Source: Nocardia sp. NBC_00565 (GTDB lineage Bacteria > Actinomycetota > Actinomycetes > Mycobacteriales > Mycobacteriaceae). Taken from it: a DNA stretch of 64,000 bases. Shown here one piece after another: positions 37,964-47,307 of the stretch; within the stretch, counting starts at the first letter, position 1; every line of letters starts with the position of its first letter. The position numbers and the translations under genes are program-made. The stretch covers positions 4,650,001 to 4,714,000 of the forward strand of contig NZ_CP107785.1 of NCBI RefSeq assembly GCF_036345915.1, in the 5' to 3' direction. A model generated the notes under the pieces. That model saw only the letters and a program-made list of their open reading frames with translations. It did no database searches and was not told the DNA's origin.

Positions 37964-38671
37964 TCACTGCGTCAGGCCGGAGCGCGATAGAAAGGTCTGT
38001 GCCCCAACGCGTCCGGTGAACGATCCGGTTTCCACGCGAACACCCGACAGGGGGTTTGCGTACCACACGGTTGCCGACGGCCCGATCGCGACAAAGACGG
38101 CCCCGTCGGACAGCACCGTGCCGCCGCCCGCCCGCCAACGGTTCACGGTCTCGGTGATGTGCGCCGAGGAATCCAGCTGCACCGTCAGTGTCAGATCCCG
38201 CCCACCGGTGATCCCGCCCGCGAGCATCGGATTGCTGGCCTGGATGACGCACTGCTGCGCCGAACTCGCCGCAGCGCTCTGCTGACACGATGCGGCGGCG
38301 CGCAACTGCAGTGGCAATGACTGGGCCGCATCGACATCCGGCAACGACGGCATCACCGAACACGAACGGGACACCGAGACAACCAGCGCCAGCAGCACTG
38401 CGGCCACCCCGCCGAACGCGCCCAGCCACTGCCATCGCGGATACTGCCCAACTGCCTTCGCGGCACCAGCGGCAACGTGCTCCGCGTCGGTCGCCACCCG
38501 CTCCGCGCCCACCACCGCGGCCTCGGTCACCTTCGCGGCGCCCTTCGCCATGTGCTGCGCCTCGCGCTCCACCAGCCGTTCGGACAGCGGCGCACCGCAG
38601 TGCCCGCAGCGGGAAGCGGCACCGGTATTGCGATGCGAGCAGTACTGGCAGACCAATTCGGCTACGGACAT
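37964..38671 (-). CDS. zinc-ribbon membrane protein at the ESX operon tail
   Basis: A 235-residue protein. An N-terminal zinc ribbon (VCQYCSHRNTGAASRCGHCG) is followed by a helical region, one membrane helix (WLGAFGGVAAVLLALVVSVS, about residues 80-100) and an outer domain with cysteines in ASCQQ and QQCVIQ. The cytoplasmic ribbon and outer domain suggest a sensor or envelope component. The start is 1 nt after the stop of the preceding gene, so the two are coupled. No known family. Confidence 0.7.
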   Translation of the reverse strand: MSVAELVCQYCSHRNTGAASRCGHCGAPLSERLVEREAQHMAKGAAKVTEAAVVGAERVATDAEHVAAGAAKAVGQYPRWQWLGAFGGVAAVLLALVVSVSRSCSVMPSLPDVDAAQSLPLQLRAAASCQQSAAASSAQQCVIQASNPMLAGGITGGRDLTLTVQLDSSAHITETVNRWRAGGGTVLSDGAVFVAIGPSATVWYANPLSGVRVETGSFTGRVGAQTFLSRSGLTQ

Positions 38672-38672
38672 C

Positions 38673-39755
38673 TCAATGCCCGGTGATCACGATGGAGGAG
38701 ATGGCGGTGGTATTGATCGTCGGATCGCCCTTGGACTCCAGCACGGTCATCACCACCTTGGAGGCCTGCACCGGAACCTCGAACTTGGTGACCACCAGGG
38801 TGCGCTGATCCAGTGTCTGCTGGGTGTAGGTGGTCTTGTTCGGATCGTCGAACTGATACGAAACCCGGCTGGCCGTACGGAATTTCGTCCACTGGTCGAT
38901 ACCGTCGGTGCCGACGCTGTCCCAGCCGGGAACGATCCCGATCGAATCGATCTGGTAGGTCTTGCCGAGATCGATGTTCAGCACCTGGCCGTCGACCTTG
39001 TAGGCCCGCACGCACGACCAGGCCTTGCCCTGCTGCCCGCCGAAGGCGTCCATGCCGGGCGTACTGCCCGGTGGGCAGTGCGCGGTCGCGGATTTCACCT
39101 GGATGGTGCCGGAGGCGGCCGGGGCGGCTTCCGGTTTCGTGGTCGGTGCGGCGGTGGCCGACGGCGTGATGACCGCGATCCGGTCCACCGCCGGCTTCTC
39201 GTCCTTGCTGCCAGTGGACACCAGCGCCAGGATGAGCAACACCGCCAGGACGGCGCAGACAGCGAGCGCGACCTTCGGGTTCTTCAGCTTCTTGGCCAGG
39301 ACGACGATTCGGTCGGCGGCCTCGGTGCCACGCGGCTTCGACGACCGGCCCGAACCGGCGGCGGATGGCATCGGTTCGTCCGGCGGCGGCTGCTTCGCAG
39401 CGACCTCGGAGAAATCCGACGAAAAGTCCATTGCCGGTGTGGAAGCCGGCTGCTGCTGTCCGTTCAGCAGGGCAATGATCCGCTCACTGGCCTTCGGGCC
39501 GTCGGAGGAGCGGCGCGGGGGCGGAGCCTCGACCGGGATGCTATCGACCGGCAGACCGGTCACCACGGGCACAGACGGCGGATCACCGACCGCACCGAGG
39601 CCGGGCTCACCGACGAGCGGTCCGCTGGCTACCGGCCCGGCCGGACCGTCCTCCCCGAACGATGGATCGGAGAGCAGGGCATCCAGGACCGCACCTCGAT
39701 GGCGGAGAAAGACATCTCCCTGGTCCTCGGCAGGCATGTTCCGGATGTTATCCAC
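38673..39755 (-). CDS. membrane protein with extracellular discoidin-like domain
   Basis: A 360-residue protein: a Pro/Ala/Ser-rich cytoplasmic region (1-165), one membrane helix (KVALAVCAVLAVLLILALVS, about residues 166-190), a Thr/Ala/Pro linker, then a beta-rich domain (GKAWSCVRAYKVDGQVLNID, LGKTYQIDSIGIVPGWDSVG, KFRTASRVSYQFDD) resembling discoidin (F5/8 type C) modules that accompany NAD-glycohydrolase-type effectors. It follows the XRE gene by 50 nt and has its own ESX-type palindrome just upstream. The start at 39755 is a GTG; an ATG six codons later is possible. Confidence 0.7.
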   Translation of the reverse strand: MDNIRNMPAEDQGDVFLRHRGAVLDALLSDPSFGEDGPAGPVASGPLVGEPGLGAVGDPPSVPVVTGLPVDSIPVEAPPPRRSSDGPKASERIIALLNGQQQPASTPAMDFSSDFSEVAAKQPPPDEPMPSAAGSGRSSKPRGTEAADRIVVLAKKLKNPKVALAVCAVLAVLLILALVSTGSKDEKPAVDRIAVITPSATAAPTTKPEAAPAASGTIQVKSATAHCPPGSTPGMDAFGGQQGKAWSCVRAYKVDGQVLNIDLGKTYQIDSIGIVPGWDSVGTDGIDQWTKFRTASRVSYQFDDPNKTTYTQQTLDQRTLVVTKFEVPVQASKVVMTVLESKGDPTINTTAISSIVITGH

Positions 39756-39782
39756 AGCGGCCCGTCGACCGGGTCGCCGTTA

Positions 39783-39798
39783 TTCCCGCTGACGGGAA
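39783..39798 (-). promoter_or_regulatory. ESX-type palindrome S2
   Basis: TTCCCG and CGGGAA around CTGA, a perfect dyad. It lies 28 nt before the start at 39755, between the XRE gene and the two tail genes, and may drive an internal promoter. The distance is shorter than for the other copies. Confidence 0.55.
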
Positions 39799-39805
39799 GA
39801 ACCGA

Positions 39806-40159
39806 TCACGCCTTCTTTTCCGCGGTAACGAAATGCTCAGGGGGAACGTCGAATACCCGCGCCAACGCGATGATCAGGTCGAGCCGGGGCACGGCGTCAC
39901 CGTGTATGAGCCGGTACAGACCCGACTGGGAGACCGGCACATCCGGATACGCCTGCTCCAGGTGCTGTGCCAGCGAATAGAGCGTCAGCGACCGTGTCGA
40001 CCCGTCCTCGGTCGACACCACCGACTCCGCGATCAGCTCGGAGAGCCGACTCGAGAAGATGGCCACCGCCGCTTGCCTCGGGGTGAGCGCCTCCCCACTG
40101 TCCTGATGCAGAGTTTCGCCGTCATTCGGCTGGGAGTCCACAACCACGCTGATAGACAC
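39806..40159 (-). CDS. XRE/EspR-like HTH regulator at the end of the ESX operon
   Basis: A 117-residue protein. The first 30 residues are disordered. An HTH of the XRE type follows: YSLAQHLEQAYPDVPVSQSG, LYRLIHGDAVPRLDLIIALA, RVFDVPPEHF, close to the N-terminal HTH of EspR, the nucleoid-type regulator of mycobacterial ESX-1 genes. It lacks EspR's C-terminal dimerisation region. It starts 11 nt after the eccE stop, so it is made with the ESX machine. The palindromes S1-S6 are plausible targets; this is inference. Confidence 0.8.
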   Translation of the reverse strand: MSISVVVDSQPNDGETLHQDSGEALTPRQAAVAIFSSRLSELIAESVVSTEDGSTRSLTLYSLAQHLEQAYPDVPVSQSGLYRLIHGDAVPRLDLIIALARVFDVPPEHFVTAEKKA

Positions 40160-40170
40160 TACCGTCCCCC

Positions 40171-41898
40171 TCAGCTCGTCCGATGACCATTGGGCTGCGG
40201 TGCGGCCGGAATCACGGCTCCGCTGCCACCCGCGGTGATCGCGGGCTGTTGAGTGTTGGAGTCGAAATACCGAGTTTCGCCCCGTGGCTCGATCAGATCC
40301 ACGCGGACGGTGCGCATCGGAATGCTCACATCCACCGCGGTCGCGCTGACCTGATCAATCGCCAGATCGACCGACCGCCGCCGCGGTCCACCCGGCTCGC
40401 TGATGGTGACGGTGGTGTGTGCGGTCGAGGCCTGTGGCGGCATGTTGTCGAAGACCGTGATCGTCGCCGACGACGGCGCCGGACTCGCTTGTCCGCCGTC
40501 GCCCCCAGCTCCGGCCTCCGGCGCCAGACGCAGGGATTCCGGGTCGCCGACCGCGGCGACCAGCTGCCACCAGCGGTGCGGACGTCCCGAATGGACCTCG
40601 ACGTCCGCACCGACCACCATGGCGCGCAATACGATCTGCTGGGCCACCGGTAGGTCGGCGTGCACGTCGATGGTGCGTCGTCGCGGGTTGAAACGGGCCG
40701 GGTCGACCAGCGGCAGCGCCAAGGTATGTCGTGGCTGTCCGCTGATGGACCCGAGAATCTGCCCGTTGGGGCCGATCGCGATGGTTAGTTCCGCGAAGAG
40801 TTCATCGGGGGCGATATCGTCACCGGATTCATCGGTGGGCACCGCGCGAATCGAGGTGCCGGTGGGCAGTGAGGCCAGCAGTGCCGTGGCCTGCTGGCCG
40901 GTCAGCGGACGCAGATAGTCCGGCGGCGCGTCCGTCACGGGCGGACCGATGTAACGCGCGATCGCGCGTGGCCCGGCCGCGGCATCGGTGAGACTGACCA
41001 CCAGGGTGGTGCGGCCGCGGTTCCAGGACCAGCAGTCGTCCAGGCCCGCACCGTCGAGCCGGTTCCAGTCGATCAGGAAACTGGTCACGCAGCGTCCAGG
41101 CACCGACGATTCCATGCAGGTCCAGGTCTCGCGCAGATCGCTGAGTTCGACACCGGCGTGCAGCAGCCTGGTCGCCTCTATCAACGCGGTCGCGGGCAGT
41201 GCGTGCGCGGCGATACTGCGTTCGCGCAACCGGCCCGCGATGCGATGCGCAGCGGTAGCCAACGCCTTCGGCGCCACCACCGCACAGGGCCCGCGCCGCT
41301 GCAGCAGTTCCAGGTTCCGTTCCATATCCAGCCGGACGACCAGCCAAGTGAGGCGGTGACCGACCACCGGATGCGAACCGATCAGCTGGTCGTACAGCAT
41401 GCTGTAGTTGCCGGTCGACCGGACGCGCTGTCCGGTGGTCACGATGTCGATATCGACAGCCAGGCCGAACTGATCGAGTAGTCCGCGCAACGCGTCGACC
41501 GGCACGGTGTCCTCGGTGTAGATGGATTTCTCCGCGATCACCGTCGGCAGGTCGAGGTTGGGGGCGAGCTGGATCATCGCGGTGAGCCAGGTGCCTTCGG
41601 CACGAATGCCGCAGACACCCGCGGCAACCTCCACATCCTCCACCGCCGCCGGACCGGTGAGCGCCCTGGCTCGGTCGGCCCGGCCGAATCGGTACTCGGC
41701 CCAGTCGATCAGCCACCGGCTGGTGGTGCGGCCGTTCACCTGCACCGCCACGGTTACCAGCAATACCGTCACCACCGCGGCGCTCGCCCAGATCGGGGTG
41801 TGCACCGATAGTCCGGTCACCACCAGGCTGCCGCCGACGACGGCGACGCCGAACGGACCCTGTTCGATGCCGCCGACCCGAATACTCGGAAGGCTCAC
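40171..41898 (-). CDS. eccE: ESX core protein EccE
   Basis: A 575-residue protein with two N-terminal membrane helices (residues 15-52, GPFGVAVVGGSLVVTGLSVH and SAAVVTVLLVTVAVQV), then the EccE soluble domain (CGIRAEGTWLTAMIQLAPNL, TWLVVRLDMERNLELLQRRG, VTSFLIDWNRLDGAGLDDCW) and a long C-terminal part. EccE lies at the periphery of the inner-membrane ESX complex. The start is a GTG overlapping the mycP stop. At 575 residues it is longer than mycobacterial EccE3, owing to a C-terminal extension rich in Pro and Ala. Confidence 0.9.
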   Translation of the reverse strand: MSLPSIRVGGIEQGPFGVAVVGGSLVVTGLSVHTPIWASAAVVTVLLVTVAVQVNGRTTSRWLIDWAEYRFGRADRARALTGPAAVEDVEVAAGVCGIRAEGTWLTAMIQLAPNLDLPTVIAEKSIYTEDTVPVDALRGLLDQFGLAVDIDIVTTGQRVRSTGNYSMLYDQLIGSHPVVGHRLTWLVVRLDMERNLELLQRRGPCAVVAPKALATAAHRIAGRLRERSIAAHALPATALIEATRLLHAGVELSDLRETWTCMESSVPGRCVTSFLIDWNRLDGAGLDDCWSWNRGRTTLVVSLTDAAAGPRAIARYIGPPVTDAPPDYLRPLTGQQATALLASLPTGTSIRAVPTDESGDDIAPDELFAELTIAIGPNGQILGSISGQPRHTLALPLVDPARFNPRRRTIDVHADLPVAQQIVLRAMVVGADVEVHSGRPHRWWQLVAAVGDPESLRLAPEAGAGGDGGQASPAPSSATITVFDNMPPQASTAHTTVTISEPGGPRRRSVDLAIDQVSATAVDVSIPMRTVRVDLIEPRGETRYFDSNTQQPAITAGGSGAVIPAAPQPNGHRTS

Positions 41899-43250
41899 CG
41901 CCGCCTCCGGCCCGCGGAATTCGCGTAGCTCGCGCCGAGGCCGAGCAGGATGGCGGCGAGGATGACCGCCGCGGCCGTGATCATCGGCCGCCGGTCCTTG
42001 GCGCGCGGCGGCGCCGGCATGGTCAGCACCGCGGACCGATAGAGACCGACGGGCGGCCGCGGCGCGGTGCGATAGCTGAGCGCGGCGACCGGATCGATCA
42101 TGCCCGCGCCGACGGTGTTATCGATCCCGCGCGCCGGAGCATGGGCGCTGGCCGTCAGTCTGGCCATGATCTCGGCCGGGGTTTCGTTCGGGAACCGGGA
42201 CCGCAGCAGAGCAGCCACGCCGCTGACGTAGGCCGCCGCGAACGACGCGCCGCCGACCGGCACCAGCTTGTCGGGTTCGCCAACGCCGTTGATCAGTCCA
42301 CTACCGCCGGGACCGAGCGATTCGATCGCGGTGCCGGGCGCGGCGACCGAAACCCACGGACCGGTCAGCGAATCCGACATCAGCGCACCGGTCGCGGTGG
42401 TGAAACCAACGGTGAGCACATCCGTGCCGAACCAGCCCGGCGCCGAGACGGTCTTGACATCACGCCAGTTCCGCGGATCCTCGGGGCGGGTCAGATCGAT
42501 ATCCGGATTCTGCTCGCACCCCATGGCGCTGGAGCTGCCCGCGCCGGCCACGATCAGTGCACCTCGAACGTGCACGGAGTAGCCGATCGCCGCCGACAAT
42601 ATCGACTGATCGATCGGCGTTCCCACCTTCACACAGACCGGCAACGCGACCGTGATCACCCCGGCGCCCAGGTTCGCCGCGTGCACGATCGCCCGTGCGA
42701 GTGCGCGGATGTCCATGGCGATCTGTTGCGGCGCATCGTTACTCGGCTTGTCGAGGCTGAAGGCACCGGAGCGGTAGCGGATGGAGACGATCTTGGCGTC
42801 GGGGGCCACACCGGCGAATCCGTCGCTGGGGTCGGAGGTAGCGCCGATGATGCCGGCAACGAGAGTGCCATGGGCATCGCAGTCGGAGAGGCCGTCGCCG
42901 CCGGTCGCGACATAGTCGCCGCCGCCGATCAGATTGGGTAGCCGGGAACTGGGTGTCACCCCGGTGTCGATGACCGCGACGGTTGCGCCCGCGCCGCGGC
43001 TCAGTGCGCGCGCCCGAGGAAGATCGAGCGCCAGGTCCGGCGGCGGTACCCGCGTGAGGTCGCTGTCCTTCAGCACACCGGCCGCCAGGCAGCCCTTGTC
43101 CTGTTTCGTCGGCAGTTCGGGGCCGGGTGCCTCATCCGGCGGCGACGCGCCGACCACCACCTGTGGTGGCTCCACCGCCAATGCCGGTGCGCCGCAAGCG
43201 ATCAGCGCGACGCCGAGCACCACCGCGACCGCGGTTGCGCCGATTCGCAT
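41895..43250 (-). CDS. mycP: mycosin MycP, membrane-anchored subtilisin protease
   Basis: A 451-residue S8 protease of ESX systems. Signal peptide: MRIGATAVAVVLGVALIACG. The triad is visible: Asp in VAVIDTGVTP, His in CDAHGTLVAGI, Ser in GGASFAAAYVSG. A C-terminal membrane helix (MITAAAVILAAILLGLGASY) is followed by arginines. The start at 43250 shares one base with the eccD stop (TGATG); the frame runs further upstream but lies inside eccD. Mycosins stabilise the secretion complex and process some substrates. Confidence 0.93.
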   Translation of the reverse strand: MRIGATAVAVVLGVALIACGAPALAVEPPQVVVGASPPDEAPGPELPTKQDKGCLAAGVLKDSDLTRVPPPDLALDLPRARALSRGAGATVAVIDTGVTPSSRLPNLIGGGDYVATGGDGLSDCDAHGTLVAGIIGATSDPSDGFAGVAPDAKIVSIRYRSGAFSLDKPSNDAPQQIAMDIRALARAIVHAANLGAGVITVALPVCVKVGTPIDQSILSAAIGYSVHVRGALIVAGAGSSSAMGCEQNPDIDLTRPEDPRNWRDVKTVSAPGWFGTDVLTVGFTTATGALMSDSLTGPWVSVAAPGTAIESLGPGGSGLINGVGEPDKLVPVGGASFAAAYVSGVAALLRSRFPNETPAEIMARLTASAHAPARGIDNTVGAGMIDPVAALSYRTAPRPPVGLYRSAVLTMPAPPRAKDRRPMITAAAVILAAILLGLGASYANSAGRRRR

Positions 43251-44782
43251 CAGATCGCCCGCATCGCGGTGTAGATGCCCATGATCCAGCAGGAGATGAT
43301 CGGAATCACCAGGATCAGCGCATACTCCACCAAGTCGATGATCCGACGGGTCACCGGCGAGAGCCGCCGACCCGGCAACTGCACCGCCGCGACACATGCC
43401 GCGATCGCGGCCGTGGTGACCGCCAGGACGACCAGCAAATGGGCGGGCGCGCTGCCGTAGGTCCCGATCAGCACGAGTCCGACGCCGACCACGACCGCGG
43501 CCGCCGCCGTGATGAGCGAGATCGCTTGTACTCGGTCCGGGAACCAGCGCGATCGCATTGCGAGCAGACCCGCGATGGCCGCGGCCAGCACGATCTCGCG
43601 GATCCCGCCCGGACTGGACGCGGCCGACACTACGGCGGCAAGCGACAGCAGGACCGAGGTCGCCGCGATGAGTCCGCGCAGACTCGTCACCGCCAACCGC
43701 GCCCGCTTCTCGATGCCGACCCCGGCCCGTTCCCGATGGCGTTCGGTCTCCTCGCTGCTTTCGAGATCGGCATCGTCGCGCGCGGATTCGGCGTCGAAGA
43801 TATCGGTCAGGGTGGCCGGTGCGACCTCGTTGCCGGGATCGGGCAGATCCGGCGGACGGATCCGGGCGATCACCACGGCCAGTCGCGGCGCGGCGGTCAG
43901 CAATATCAGTCCGACAAACGCAGCGCCGCCGGCCGCCTGGTCCACCGAAATATTCAGGTAGGTAAGGGGAATCGATACGGCCGCCGCCGTAGCGCCCAGT
44001 ACCGTCACCGCCATCAGGGTGGCGATCCCCAGCCTTGTCATGCGCATGATTGCCGCCGCCGCGATCGCGGCGACAACCGAACCGGCGGCCAGGTTGGCCG
44101 CTTCGAACGGCCCCGGCTCACCGTATGCGGGTGGCACCAACATCGCACCGCCGGCGAACAACAGCGGAATCGCCGACAGCGCCAGCCCGAGACTGATTCG
44201 TGGCGCGAACTCACGGCGCCGCGCCTGCATGGCGCCACTCCAGGACAGCACGCCGAGCAGCAGCGCGGGCAGGGCATACCACCAGACCGACCCGGTCTCG
44301 GTCCACGCCCATGACAGCATCACCGCGATCGCGACAGCTCCGGCGCCGAGCGCGGACAAACCGACGATCGCCGCGGTGTCGGAATCGAATTCGGCGAACT
44401 CGCGCTCATTGATCAGCGCCAGCGCATCGGTGATGTCCTCGACGACCGGTGTGAACACCTCTGCCGATTCGACCGCGGCCAATACCAGCACCGTGCCGTC
44501 GACGACATCGTGGTCGGCGAGGCTGCGCCAGCGCGGCATCGGCGCCTCCCCCGGCCGAGCCAGGCTCCACTGCCCCGTCGGCGGCGTGAAGTCGACGGTC
44601 TCGTCATCGATCGCCTTGGCCAGCACGACCAGCAGATCATCGATGAAAGTCTCGATGGTGAACTTGGTCGGCACCACCACATCGACCTGGTAGCTGGAAA
44701 CCAGGACCGCCATCCTGGCCCGCGCCACCTCGGCGGGCGCCTGCGCCGCGGCGCCGGGCGGCGAAGCAACGGCAGTGCTCAT
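43250..44782 (-). CDS. eccD: ESX channel protein EccD
   Basis: A 510-residue membrane protein with an N-terminal ubiquitin-like domain (ARMAVLVSSYQVDVVVPTKF, TPPTGQWSLARPGEAPMPRW) and about 11 membrane helices forming the ESX pore ring. The start at 44782 is preceded by GGAGG 6 nt upstream and overlaps the stop of the espI-like gene (ATGA); a GTG two codons upstream is less likely. Confidence 0.92.
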   Translation of the reverse strand: MSTAVASPPGAAAQAPAEVARARMAVLVSSYQVDVVVPTKFTIETFIDDLLVVLAKAIDDETVDFTPPTGQWSLARPGEAPMPRWRSLADHDVVDGTVLVLAAVESAEVFTPVVEDITDALALINEREFAEFDSDTAAIVGLSALGAGAVAIAVMLSWAWTETGSVWWYALPALLLGVLSWSGAMQARRREFAPRISLGLALSAIPLLFAGGAMLVPPAYGEPGPFEAANLAAGSVVAAIAAAAIMRMTRLGIATLMAVTVLGATAAAVSIPLTYLNISVDQAAGGAAFVGLILLTAAPRLAVVIARIRPPDLPDPGNEVAPATLTDIFDAESARDDADLESSEETERHRERAGVGIEKRARLAVTSLRGLIAATSVLLSLAAVVSAASSPGGIREIVLAAAIAGLLAMRSRWFPDRVQAISLITAAAAVVVGVGLVLIGTYGSAPAHLLVVLAVTTAAIAACVAAVQLPGRRLSPVTRRIIDLVEYALILVIPIISCWIMGIYTAMRAI

Positions 44783-46398
44783 CGCCACCCTCCGGCGGCC
44801 CGGCCGCCACCGGTGCCACCAAGATAGTTCGGGAAGCCGTCCGCGATCCCGGCCGCGAGTTCTTCGAAGGCGAGCAAGGTTTCCTTTTCCAGCAAGCGCA
44901 GGTCGATCTCGCCGCCTTCGGCCAGATGGACGTCATAGGGCAGGATGCAAGTCGGGCGCTGCCCGGACGCGAACAACTTCTCGATCGCCGAGACATCGAC
45001 GACCGGCTTCGACGGTTGCTGATGCACGATCGAGACTACCGATTTGGCGATCAAATGCTGCATGCCGTGCGAACTCAGCCAATTCAGCGTGGCCACCGCA
45101 CCTTTCACCCCGCCGACGGTGGGCGGGGTGACCACCACGACGGCATCACTGGTCTGCAGCACGCTCTGCGTTATCGAATCCAGCACGCCGGTACCGCAGT
45201 CGACGAGCAGCAAATTGAAATGGCGGCGCAAAACCTCGACGGCCGTGGTGTATTCGCGGCCCGAGAGCGCCTCGTTGGCCTCGACGGTCCACGGCGAGGC
45301 GATGACGGCCAGATCGGCCGAGTTGATCGACATGAAGGACTGCACCGTCGAAAACGCCTCCAGGTTCGATGCCTGCGCCAGATCGCGCAGGGTCAGACCA
45401 TACGGGTGCGGTGCGGTGCGGGTGGGCAGATCACCGAAATCCGGATTCCCGTCGACGGCGACGACCCGGTCCGGGCGCAGCGCCGCGAAGGCCGAGCCGA
45501 GGGTCGCGGCGGTGGTGGTACGGCCGACGCCGCCCTTCACGCTGATCACCGCGATCTGGTAAGTCGTGTTGAGCTGGCGGCGGATTCGGGCGCGACGATC
45601 CTCGGTGCGCTGCTCGGCGGGCGAGAGACCCAGCCGGAATCCCACCTTGTTCAGCGCGCCACGCACACCGCTGCTGGACTGCAGCCTGGCCCGATTCGCC
45701 GCGGCGATATCGGCCAGCAGGTCCATCGAGGTCATCGCGGCGGGCAGCACCTCGACCCGCGGCGCGGAATCCGTCGACGAGCGATCGATCCGGTCGGGCA
45801 CCCAGTGGTTCGCCGCCGCGGCCTGGTGCGGCGCGGTGGTCGGTTGCCATGGCGTGGCGGTGTTGTCGATGTGCTGCGCGGTTTCGGTGGTGGAGTTGGA
45901 GCCCATGGCGCTGCCGGAGCCCGTTGCGACACCGGGTCCCATGGTTGTGCCGGGTCCAGCCGTGGCGCTGGGGCCGACTGTGCTGCCGGGAGCGGTGGTG
46001 GTGATCCGCGCCGTAGCCGGCTCCAATTCCGCACGAGCCGCCCACGATTCCGCCGCCTGTGGCAGGGGGCCAGCAGAATTCTCGTGCGGCGCAGCCATAT
46101 TGGAAGCAGATGGGTTGGACGCAGACGTATTCGAGGCAGCTGCACGCGCTTCGACAGCCTCGGGGCCGCGGTTCTCCGATTCGGCCGGGCCATCCTGGCC
46201 CGCCGGGCCCTGCGGCCGCGACTGGTCGGGCGCCCCGATCACCGGTTCACTGTAGCCATGATACGGGCGGGCCGGCGCGTTGTCTGTCGCCGATCCGCTC
46301 CCCTCCTCCGGTGCGGCCTGCATGAAAAAGGCGTCGTAGCCGCCCTTGTTCCGGACGGATTCAGCCGGATGACCATTCGTACTCGGCGCTCGGCCCAT
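44779..46398 (-). CDS. espI: EspI-like ParA/MinD-type ATPase
   Basis: A 539-residue protein. The N-terminal 240 residues are low complexity, rich in Ala, Thr, Pro and Gly (APGSTVGPSATAGPGTTMGP). The C-terminal part is a SIMIBI ATPase with deviant Walker A KGGVGRTTTAATLGSAFA, DGNPDFGDLPTRTAPH, then LLLVDCGTGVLD and VVVVTPPTVGGVKGAVATLN. EspI of mycobacteria couples ESX-1 activity to ATP level. The start at 46398 has AGAGGACG about 8 nt upstream. It sits between espG and eccD, a place that is empty in the mycobacterial ESX-3 locus. Confidence 0.88.
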   Translation of the reverse strand: MGRAPSTNGHPAESVRNKGGYDAFFMQAAPEEGSGSATDNAPARPYHGYSEPVIGAPDQSRPQGPAGQDGPAESENRGPEAVEARAAASNTSASNPSASNMAAPHENSAGPLPQAAESWAARAELEPATARITTTAPGSTVGPSATAGPGTTMGPGVATGSGSAMGSNSTTETAQHIDNTATPWQPTTAPHQAAAANHWVPDRIDRSSTDSAPRVEVLPAAMTSMDLLADIAAANRARLQSSSGVRGALNKVGFRLGLSPAEQRTEDRRARIRRQLNTTYQIAVISVKGGVGRTTTAATLGSAFAALRPDRVVAVDGNPDFGDLPTRTAPHPYGLTLRDLAQASNLEAFSTVQSFMSINSADLAVIASPWTVEANEALSGREYTTAVEVLRRHFNLLLVDCGTGVLDSITQSVLQTSDAVVVVTPPTVGGVKGAVATLNWLSSHGMQHLIAKSVVSIVHQQPSKPVVDVSAIEKLFASGQRPTCILPYDVHLAEGGEIDLRLLEKETLLAFEELAAGIADGFPNYLGGTGGGRAAGGWR

Positions 46399-46467
46399 AT
46401 CTGTCGTCCTCTCGAAAAACCCAGTGCCATCGGTAACCACTGCGCCTCAACAACTCCAGCACGGCGG

Positions 46468-47298
46468 TCAACCAACTCGACTGGTGTCGAACCAACTTCG
46501 GCCCGGCAACAGTTCGACCAGCGCTCCGATGGCGGCATACAGGGCGGCGTCGTCACCAGGAGCGTAGGTCGATCGGACTTCCCCGTCCATCGCCACACTC
46601 GGCGTCACGATGACCCGTCCTGAAAGTGTATCGAGCACACTCACACAGAACTTCGGCCGCTGCTCGTTACCGTCCTGGTGTTCGATCACCACTATCTCCG
46701 CGCGCCGCACCACCTCATCGAGTACCCGGCTGAGCACACCCGCGGTATGCGGCTGCGCACCCAACTCCAGCAACGCCCGCCGACATTCGTCCTGATCAGC
46801 GGGCACCTCGCCGAGTTCCGCCTGGGATGCGGTCATCGGCTCGAAACTCAGTGCCGGACAAGCGCCCAGCGCGGCGGTCACGGCGGCGCAGATGGTGTCC
46901 AGCTGGCGTCCCTGCTGGAATACCGGCTGGATGACAACCTCGTCATCATGGCGCACCGCCAGTACATGCGTTTCGCCGTGCCGGACCAGCGACATCCGCA
47001 ACATGCCCTGCGTTTCGCCGTCCAGCCCGGTATCCAATACCCGCGCAACCAATTCCATATCCGGGCGGTAGAGGCATTGCAGCCAATCCTCGACTACCGG
47101 GTGCACGCGATCGCCGTCGATGATGCCCACCTCGGTGAGCTCCTGCGCGACGACAGCGCGCACCCGTTCCAGGTCGTCGAGTTTGTAGACATTGGGTAGC
47201 AATGCCAATACCGGCGGATAGGAGTCGATGCCAGCCATGTCTTGCAACAGCAGCGCGGCATCGACATTCAGGTCGATCGCGATCGGATCGGTCTCCAC
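46468..47298 (-). CDS. espG: EspG, ESX-specific PE/PPE chaperone
   Basis: A 276-residue cytosolic protein with the EspG pattern: LLLQDMAGIDSYPPVLALLP, VEDWLQCLYRPDMELVARVL, then a C-terminal VIVTPSVAMDGEVRSTYAPG with GRSWFDTSRVG. EspG binds the PPE half of PE-PPE pairs and brings them to the machine. It starts 9 nt after the downstream esx gene and lies after PE, PPE and two esx genes, as in ESX-3. Confidence 0.88.
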   Translation of the reverse strand: METDPIAIDLNVDAALLLQDMAGIDSYPPVLALLPNVYKLDDLERVRAVVAQELTEVGIIDGDRVHPVVEDWLQCLYRPDMELVARVLDTGLDGETQGMLRMSLVRHGETHVLAVRHDDEVVIQPVFQQGRQLDTICAAVTAALGACPALSFEPMTASQAELGEVPADQDECRRALLELGAQPHTAGVLSRVLDEVVRRAEIVVIEHQDGNEQRPKFCVSVLDTLSGRVIVTPSVAMDGEVRSTYAPGDDAALYAAIGALVELLPGRSWFDTSRVG

Positions 47299-47307
47299 TG
47301 CCTACCG

